From Macrophomina tecta (Eukaryota > Ascomycota > Dothideomycetes > Botryosphaeriales > Botryosphaeriaceae), in NCBI GenBank assembly GCA_024180945.1, contig JAKSGN010000007.1, positions 3,162,001-3,226,000 on the forward strand: 64,000 nucleotides of DNA, written 5' to 3'. Of this stretch, positions 57,781 through 64,000 are shown one piece after another. The first letter of the stretch is position 1. Each line of letters opens with the position of its first letter. The notes below the pieces were generated by a model. It was not told the origin of the DNA. It worked only from the letters and a program-made list of their open reading frames with translations, and ran no database searches. Both the position numbers and the translations under genes were made by a program.

Positions 57781-58300
57781 TTGGCTCAAAACAAGAATCT
57801 AAGCGGTGAGGTAGTTATCGGTAGCATCCTATCTGAGCTCGCATACCATACTTCGTCCTTACATTTCCGGAACAGTCACCGGACCCGTTCGCGGCATCGA
57901 TGCTGCAATCGCCTTGCAGCTAGCTTCCTAAGGTGCAGACGACGGGATCAACTACTACTCTTCTGCTGCAACTGCAGATGGTGTCGCTACTTCCAATCTA
58001 TCAGCGCCAAGCGAATGTGACCAGCCTGGATGGGATCGCTCGGCTCTTCCAGAAAGCCAAGAAAGATCTCGGAGGAATTGGCAGTGCACAGGGTAGTGCA
58101 CAAGGATTATCTTTCTGGAGGCGACAAGATGACCATCGAAGGGATCGATGCAAAGATATCTGTTTGGAGCCCGCTAGCAAGGGTTGGATTTCCTGAAGAT
58201 GTGGCCGGAGTTGCTGCATTGCTGTCAGGCCCAGAAGCACAGTTGCACACTGACCAGGCTACACAGGTTAGCGGGGGCGCACATATGGCAACTTGTCTGC
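57781..58300 (+). pseudogene. Short-chain dehydrogenase/reductase pseudogene
   Basis: Debris of an NAD(P)-dependent SDR oxidoreductase. It opens with LAQNKNLSGEVVI, where a TTG stands in place of the start ATG. A still-perfect 55-nt intron (57821-57875) follows, then VTGPVRGIDAAIALQLAS, a cofactor loop in which the last glycine of TGxxxGIG has become Asp, then TAA at 57929-57931. The reading continues GADDGINYYSSAATADGVA, shifts frame to ANVTSLDGIARLFQKAKKDLGGI, and lacks about 100 residues including the catalytic Ser and YxxxK. A third frame holds the C-terminus GGDKMTIEGIDAKISVWSP and ARVGFPEDVAGVAALLSGPE with QVSGGAHMAT. No functional enzyme can result. Confidence 0.88.
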
Positions 58301-59242
58301 CCTTGGTGGTGACGAGGAGTGCGGTCGACCTGGAGGAGACTAATCTCGTGTTCGTCTTGGAGTCAGTTTTCTTCCCAGTAACGTCGGCAACGACTTCTTC
58401 TTGTGGCACCTACATGCCGATAACCGTCTAATGACGGTCTTCTTTGTCCGAAAGGCCGGAAGTCGGGGCTTGCAGAGCAAAATCAGTAGCCCCGGTGGAG
58501 AGGCAAGGCCGGTAGATTAGATGCCTTCTTGTTTAATCTTTGGTGTACGCAATGCTATGTCGTAAAACATATCAGGCTGAAAGGTACCACCGTGAACCAA
58601 GGTTTTTGCAGCTGTACGCGCAAATTCGAAGAAAAAAAAAAAAAAGATGCATTCTACTGCGAGAAGCCGCTGACACGTCACGAGGTGTATTGATGCCACA
58701 AGCGGTCGATATTGACTGAGCACAAGGCGGACATGGTACTGCCGTGACATGCGCAGCCGGTGATGTGAGAGGGCGGATGGAGCCGAGGCGGAAAGCAGTG
58801 CGGAAGCGGAGGGCGCGGGCACCTCCGCCGACCAGCGGTTTTGGACAGCTCCGGGATCGGAAGAAGGTCGAAAGCTTAAACATTTTTGTGTCGCGTAGCT
58901 TGACGAAGATGCGTCACTCAGACATAAACACCAAGCGCCGTGCATTCTTTGCGCTCTCTCCCTCGCATCAGTCGTCGGCGAGCAATTCGCAGTGACCACC
59001 TCGTCGAGCTCTCTTTAGCCGCAGACCTACCTCGGCCAATTGCCTCTCCCCGCCGCTCGACCGCGCTAGGTACCTCTTGCGCAAGCCGACATCAGCGCCG
59101 CATCACACCTCGTGGAACATTTCCCGAGGCCTGATCCTGCCCACCTGCCGCTATCTGCTCCGCGCTGCTTGTCTTGGGGTCCTTACCCGCCATACCTGAA
59201 AAGACCGCCGCTCCTCCGTCAGCACCTCTTTTGTAGCCCACC
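58301..59242. other. Intergenic, isocitrate dehydrogenase promoter side
   Basis: 942 bp. A run of 16 A at about 58630-58645. The pyrimidine-rich stretch after 58950 is the likely leader of the next gene. No gene seen. Confidence 0.5.
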
Positions 59243-60944
59243 ATGCGGCCATCCACCTTCTCTACCGGCACTGCTAGGGTCTTCCGCACGGGTGCTCCAA
59301 CCCCCCGCCACACCACCCTTCCTAGGACTTTCTCTTCCCTTAGCGCCACTCGTCCCGCAGCGAAGCCCGCTATCACTGCCGCACTGAGCTCCCGCCTCGC
59401 ATCTACTCTCTTCTCTGCCAGCCAAACCCACGTTGTCGCACCTGTTGGGCTAGGTATTGCAGGTCAAAGGAGGACCATGGCGAGCGCCAAGAAGATCCAG
59501 GTCAAGAACCCGGTTGTCGAGCTGGACGGTGATGAGATGACCAGGATCATCTGGCAGACAATCAAGGACAAGGTACGGTTCGACAATCAACTTTGAGGAA
59601 TGTACAGATGCTAATTGACATGCGGATTGTAGTTCATTCACCCGTGAGTACCAGACCGATCTTCCGCGAAAGCTCGAAACAGCGCCTGACCAATTACAAG
59701 TTACCTCGACATCGATCTCAAGTACTATGATCTGGTGTGTATAATCGGAACTACAATGGTTGCGGCGGGTAGCTGATAATGATTCAGGGCATCCTCTACC
59801 GCGATGAGACCAACGACCAGGTTACACTTGATGCTGCTGAAGCTATCAAGAAGTACTCGGTTGGTGTAAAGTGCGCCACTATTACCCCCGATGAGGCGCG
59901 TGTCAAGGAATTCAACCTCAAGAAGATGTGGCTCTCCCCCAATGGTACTATCAGGAACCACCTGGGCGGTACTGTGTTCCGCGAGCCCATCGTTATTCCC
60001 CGCATTCCTCGTCTCGTACCTGGGTGGAAACAGCCCATCATCATTGGTCGCCATGCCTTCGGTGACCAGTACCGTGCCAAAGACCGTGTGATCGAGGAAG
60101 AAGGCACCCTTGAGATGGTTTTCACCCCTAAGGGTGGCAAGCCAGAGACCATCAAGGTCTTTGACTTCCCTCACGGCGGTGGTGTTGCCCAGACCCAATA
60201 CAACACTGCTGAGTCCATCTCCGGCTTCGCGCATGCCTGCTTCAAGTATGCTCTTGGCAAGAAGATGCCGCTGTACATGAGCACCAAGAACACCATCCTG
60301 AAGAAGTACGACGGTCGCTTCAAGGATATTTTCCAGGAGATCTACGAGAAGCAGTACAAGTCGGAGTTCGAGGCGAAGAACATTTGGTACGAGCACCGCC
60401 TGATTGACGACATGGTTGCCCAGATGATCAAAAGCGAGGGTGGTTTCGTCGCCGCTCTGAAGAGTAAGCACTTTACAATATATAATTCATGGGGACTCAC
60501 ACACTAACAAATCCTCAAGACTATGATGGTGATGTCCAGTCCGACATCGTCGCCCAGGGATTTGGCAGCTTGGGTTTGATGACCTCAGTCTTGATTACTC
60601 CTGACGGCAAGACTTTCGAGTCAGAGGCTGCTCACGGCACAGTCACCCGCCACTTCCGTGAACACCAGAAGGGCAAGGAGACTAGCACTAACCCCATCGC
60701 CTCCATCTTTGCATGGACTCGCGGTCTGGCCAAACGTGGAGAGCTTGACGGCACTCCTGAGGTTGTTGCCTTCGCCGAGGCTCTCGAGAAGGCCTGCGTT
60801 GACACAGTCGACATTGACGGCATTATGACTAAAGACCTGGCGCTCGCTTGTGGTAAGAAGGACAGGGAGGCCTACGTTACTACCAACGGTTACCTCGACG
60901 CCGTCGAGAGGAGACTGAAGCAGGGACTCAAGGAGAAGCTGTAA
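59243..60944 (+). CDS. idpA: NADP-dependent isocitrate dehydrogenase, mitochondrial with possible second form
   Basis: Oxidises isocitrate to 2-oxoglutarate, making NADPH. Five exons: 59243-59572, 59633-59643 (only 11 nt), 59701-59734, 59788-60463 and 60520-60944, 491 residues. The first 78 residues are Arg/Ser/Thr/Ala-rich without acid residues, a mitochondrial presequence. The enzyme proper starts at a second in-frame ATG (59477, [23 protein letters not shown]), which by itself would give a cytosolic or peroxisomal form, as reported for Aspergillus idpA. Family motifs follow: [49 protein letters not shown], the metal-binding region [20 protein letters not shown] and [20 protein letters not shown]. 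The C-terminus is KEKL, not a canonical PTS1. Confidence 0.96.
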
Positions 60945-61428
60945 AAAGGGAAGGCGTTCTTTGATCTGAGAAGCGGGCATAGGAGGTGTACATCCGAACA
61001 TGGCGGCACTATTGCATATAAGCAAGTTAACGCTTGGTTTTCTTTTCTTTTCTTTTTTTTTTTATCTAAAGAAGCGCATTGTCGAGCAGAGATGTTATCT
61101 GTAGAATTAGAACTTTGTTGATGAGGGCAAATAAGCTGAAATCATTCCATTTTCGAACGCGGCCGGCCGAAGGCTCAGCTATGTGAGTCAGGATATGCGC
61201 ACGGCCTTGGGACTCAGAAATGACAGAATAGAATCAGAGAAGGTGAGCGAACAGTCATATCGATACGAGGGAGTGGTGGCGTGGGGCAATCCTTCGGGCC
61301 GCAGTGGCCGGCAGGACTCCGGTTGTGCCGCTGCGCACAGACGGCGAAATCCCACCCACTTCGGTGCGGCGTCGACATTTGAAGGCGAGCAGCCCAAGCA
61401 CAAGCACACCTCCACCCCATCGCCCACC
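60945..61428. other. Intergenic, idp 3' side and eIF3i promoter
   Basis: 484 bp, with a T run at about 61052-61062 soon after the idp stop. No gene seen. Confidence 0.5.
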
Positions 61429-62677
61429 ATGAGACCCATTCTGCTTTCCGGCCATGTACGTCCACGCCAATAACCATTTTGAACGAGCTCAAGCGAGCAG
61501 CCACTGACACGCCGCATAGGAACGTGCCTTGACCCAAGTAAAGTACGCCTTCGCCCACACTGCCCGCTTGCGCACCTAGAAACTGACTGCGACCCCCCAG
61601 ATACAACCCCGATGGCGACATCATCTTCTCCGTTTCCAAGGATCACGTCGTGTGCGCCTGGTTTAGCGCCAACGGCGAGCGTCTCGGTACCTACCACGGC
61701 CACGTCGGTGCGCTATGGACCGTCGATGTGAGCCCCGACTCCAACTTGCTCGCGACGGGTGGCGCGGACAACACCATGCGCCTGTGGGAGGTCCAGACCG
61801 GCCGCCTGCTCAAGACCTGGGAGTTTGAAACCTCCATCAAGCGCGTCGAATTCTCGCCCGACGGTCGCCAGCTACTTGGCGTGACGGAGAAGCGCTCCGG
61901 CCATCTCTCCACCATTGTGGCGTACGATATCATTCCGGATGTGGAGGCGGAGCAGACCGACGAGAGACGTCTCAGGATTCTGTGCGAGGAGAGCAAGGCC
62001 ACTGTTGCCGGCTTCAGCTACGGCGCCAAGTATATCATCTCTGGCCACGAAGACGGTACCGTGTCGCAGTTTGACGCGAAGGTGGGCAGGCTGTCTCCGC
62101 ATACCGGCCAAGCATCGAGAGCTAACTCAGTTGGCAGACTGGTGACCTGTTGAATGTCATCGAGGCCCATGAGCCTGATATGCAGGTTACGGACTTGCAG
62201 TGGGCCCCCGACAGGACCTACTTCATCACCGCTTCCAAGGACAAGACCGCCAAGGTCAGTTGTGATCTTCTACAAACGGCTCTTTTTGAAATGAGTACTG
62301 ACACCGTCTAGCTCATCGCCACGGATGACCTCCAGATTCTGCACACCTACGTTGCCGACACGCCTCTCAACAGCGCCGCCATTACTCCGCTTAAGGACTT
62401 CGTGATCCTTGGTGGTGGTCAGGCTGCTATGGATGTCACGACTACTTCGGCACGTCAGGGCAAATTCGAGGCCCGTTTCTACCACAAGATCTTTGAGGAG
62501 GAGATCGGTCGTGTGCGTGGCCACTTTGGTCCGCTCAACTACGTGGCAGTCCACCCCAAGGGCACTTCTTACTGCTCCGGCGGTGAGGACGGTTACGTGC
62601 GTGTGCACCACTTCGACAAGCCGTACTTTGATTTCTTGTACGAGGTTGAGAGGGAGAGGGAGCAGGCGAATCTGTAA
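61429..62677 (+). CDS. tif34: Translation initiation factor 3 subunit i (eIF3i/TIF34)
   Basis: WD40 subunit of eIF3, which loads mRNA and initiator tRNA on the 40S ribosome. Exons 61429-61455 (27 nt), 61520-61542 (23 nt), 61601-62081, 62138-62254 and 62312-62677 give 337 residues, the normal size. The start [23 protein letters not shown] is formed from the first three exons and is diagnostic. WD repeats follow: [99 protein letters not shown] and [20 protein letters not shown]. The C-terminus [16 protein letters not shown] is typical of fungal subunits. Confidence 0.96.
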
Positions 62678-63402
62678 ACGGCTCTAGAAGGGGTTCTTGC
62701 TGAGGTCTTTTTCACTCTTCTTTCTCATGATATCAGCATGTCTGGCGTTAGGCGGGAGGTTGGGCTAGCCGCAGCCCATTAAAAGTATCGGATGACGTGA
62801 TGGCTCTGGCGAGGAGGGATGCGTAAGAAGAGAAAAGTCGCGATACACAATTAGAAACACAGCTTGGATTCTCGTCTGAGCATGAGATGCTTCGCTACCT
62901 CCTTCCAACATACCGAAGATTCGTCCACTACCTAAAGGGTCAGACATCAGAAAAGAAAGTACACGTAATAGAGGTAGCCTACCACATTAAAAAAGTTGGA
63001 CCGGGACAATATCGAGTGGCACAGCAGAACCCTGCGGGTGTGGCGCGTTCAGCCGAGATCACGTTCCTGAGCCATTGGATTAGGCGTGCCTAGGGACACG
63101 AGCCGCCCGTCACCGCCCACTTTCTCCGCGACTCTGCCCTCAAGGCATGTGTCTAAACATGCCGCCTATTCGGTCGCTTCCCTACCATGCTAGAGCCGCG
63201 AAGAGCTCCTAATCTCCGTCGGTGGGGTCACGCTTGGAACATCCGGACGGTCATGTACGTCAACCTCTCTACTTTTAAGCCGCCTGCCGCCGCCCTGCCC
63301 GAGCCGTTTGTTTCTTGAGTCGCGAAGTCCTAACTTGCCCAGTTTGGTGGCAAGGTTTCCATTCCACTGTTACTCAAGCTGTTTGGAGACCCAGTGACCA
63401 AT
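62678..63402. other. Intergenic, histidine phosphatase promoter side
   Basis: 725 bp without a gene. The next start codon lies in ACCAATATGTC at 63403. Confidence 0.5.
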
Positions 63403-64000
63403 ATGTCGCACAGTCCTTTTCTCTTCTTTACGACGGTTTTGCTTGCCTTGCTGTTCAGCATGGGCGAGGCAACGCGGCCGTACGTCACTTCCAACACCTC
63501 GCACATCAACTACACCACCGTCACCGGATTCTTCCTGCAAGATGATCCATCAACGAATGCGAGCACCTTCGACTACGTATGTTCCTCTTGATATTTGTAG
63601 CAGGATCATCTCCGGCTTCCTATTCTCCCGCATCTTCTTACGGCGGCACCAGACCAAGGTCAACCTCGGCCTCATCAACCGCACCTACACTACTGATGCG
63701 TCCTTCGACCCCACCGGCAAGAAGACACAGTGGGAGCGCTTCGCCCACTATGTGTCCGAGCTGAACCGCAACGCCTCGGCCAATGTGCAGTACAAGGTGC
63801 TGATCATGGGCCGCCACGGTGAGGGCTATCACAACGTCGCCGAGTCCTACTACGGCACGCCCGCCTGGGACTGCTACTGGAGCCTTCTTGACGGCAACGA
63901 CACCGTCACCTGGGCCGACGCGCACCTGACGCAGAACGGCATCAACCAGGCGCTCGTTGCCAACAACTTCTGGGCCAACGCCCTCGCCAGCGCCGGCATC
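63403..64000 (+). CDS. Secreted histidine phosphatase superfamily protein (3' end outside window)
   Basis: Phosphoglycerate-mutase-like fold, branch 1, as in the fungal PMU1-like group. Exons 63403-63576 and 63653 onward (intron 63577-63652). A hydrophobic N-terminal signal (FLFFTTVLLALLFSMGEA) indicates secretion or a vacuolar route. The catalytic RHG motif is visible with phosphate-accepting His113 (KVLIMGRHGEGYHNVAE), followed by YYGTPAWDCYWSLLDG, DAHLTQNGINQAL and the window edge. The later catalytic His lies beyond the window. Substrate may be a small phosphate ester; the sequence does not say which. Confidence 0.85.

Overview
The window is nuclear DNA of a filamentous ascomycete (Pezizomycotina). 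Nearly every gene is a single transcription unit cut by short spliceosomal introns, mostly 47-64 nt with GT...AG ends and CTAAC/CTGAC-like branch sites. The families present (AtfA, Fhl1-type forkhead factor, CFEM-PTH11 receptor, DUF3602, PhoD phosphatase, GH3/GH35 enzymes) are typical of moulds. A Dothideomycete-like origin is my best guess, from overall protein character only; no ribosomal or mating-type marker is present. I see no mobile element, CRISPR array, tRNA or rRNA gene. All exon/intron models were made by eye from reading frame, splice signals and family conservation; every complete multi-exon model sums to a multiple of three.

Left third (1-28.9 kb), mostly housekeeping and regulation: TOM70 (-, cut by the window start) is divergent from an aminodeoxychorismate-lyase-like enzyme (+). 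Then come a zinc alcohol dehydrogenase (-), a small DUF3602 protein (-), the dynactin actin Arp1 (-), a prolyl-4-hydroxylase-like 2OG-Fe(II) oxygenase (-) divergent from a large FHA+forkhead factor of the Fhl1 type (+), 5-hydroxyisourate hydrolase (+), the stress bZIP factor AtfA (+), an F-box/cysteine-cluster protein (+) and tRNA-dihydrouridine synthase Dus1 (-).

Middle (29-51 kb), nutrient acquisition: secreted GH35 beta-galactosidase (-), an F-box/ankyrin protein (+), a secreted GH3 glycosidase with an altered active-site surround (+), a decayed cytochrome P450 (+), a CFEM-domain seven-helix PTH11-type receptor (+), a secreted GMC flavin oxidoreductase (+) and a ten-exon MFS sugar transporter (-). 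These are functionally related (sugar release, oxidation, uptake, sensing), but widely spaced and on both strands, so they are a neighbourhood rather than a demonstrated cluster.

Right (51-64 kb): a GC-rich stretch without a convincing gene, a nine-exon PhoD-type phosphatase (-), a decayed short-chain dehydrogenase (+), NADP-isocitrate dehydrogenase with two possible starts and an 11-nt exon (+), eIF3 subunit i (+) and the first part of a secreted histidine phosphatase (+, cut by the window end). I found no wholly new multi-gene system. The most checkable novelties are a GC-AG intron in TOM70, an 11-nt micro-exon in idp, a near-PTS2 signal in the hydroxyisourate hydrolase, the divergent GH3, and two pseudogenes with recognisable intermediate stages of decay.
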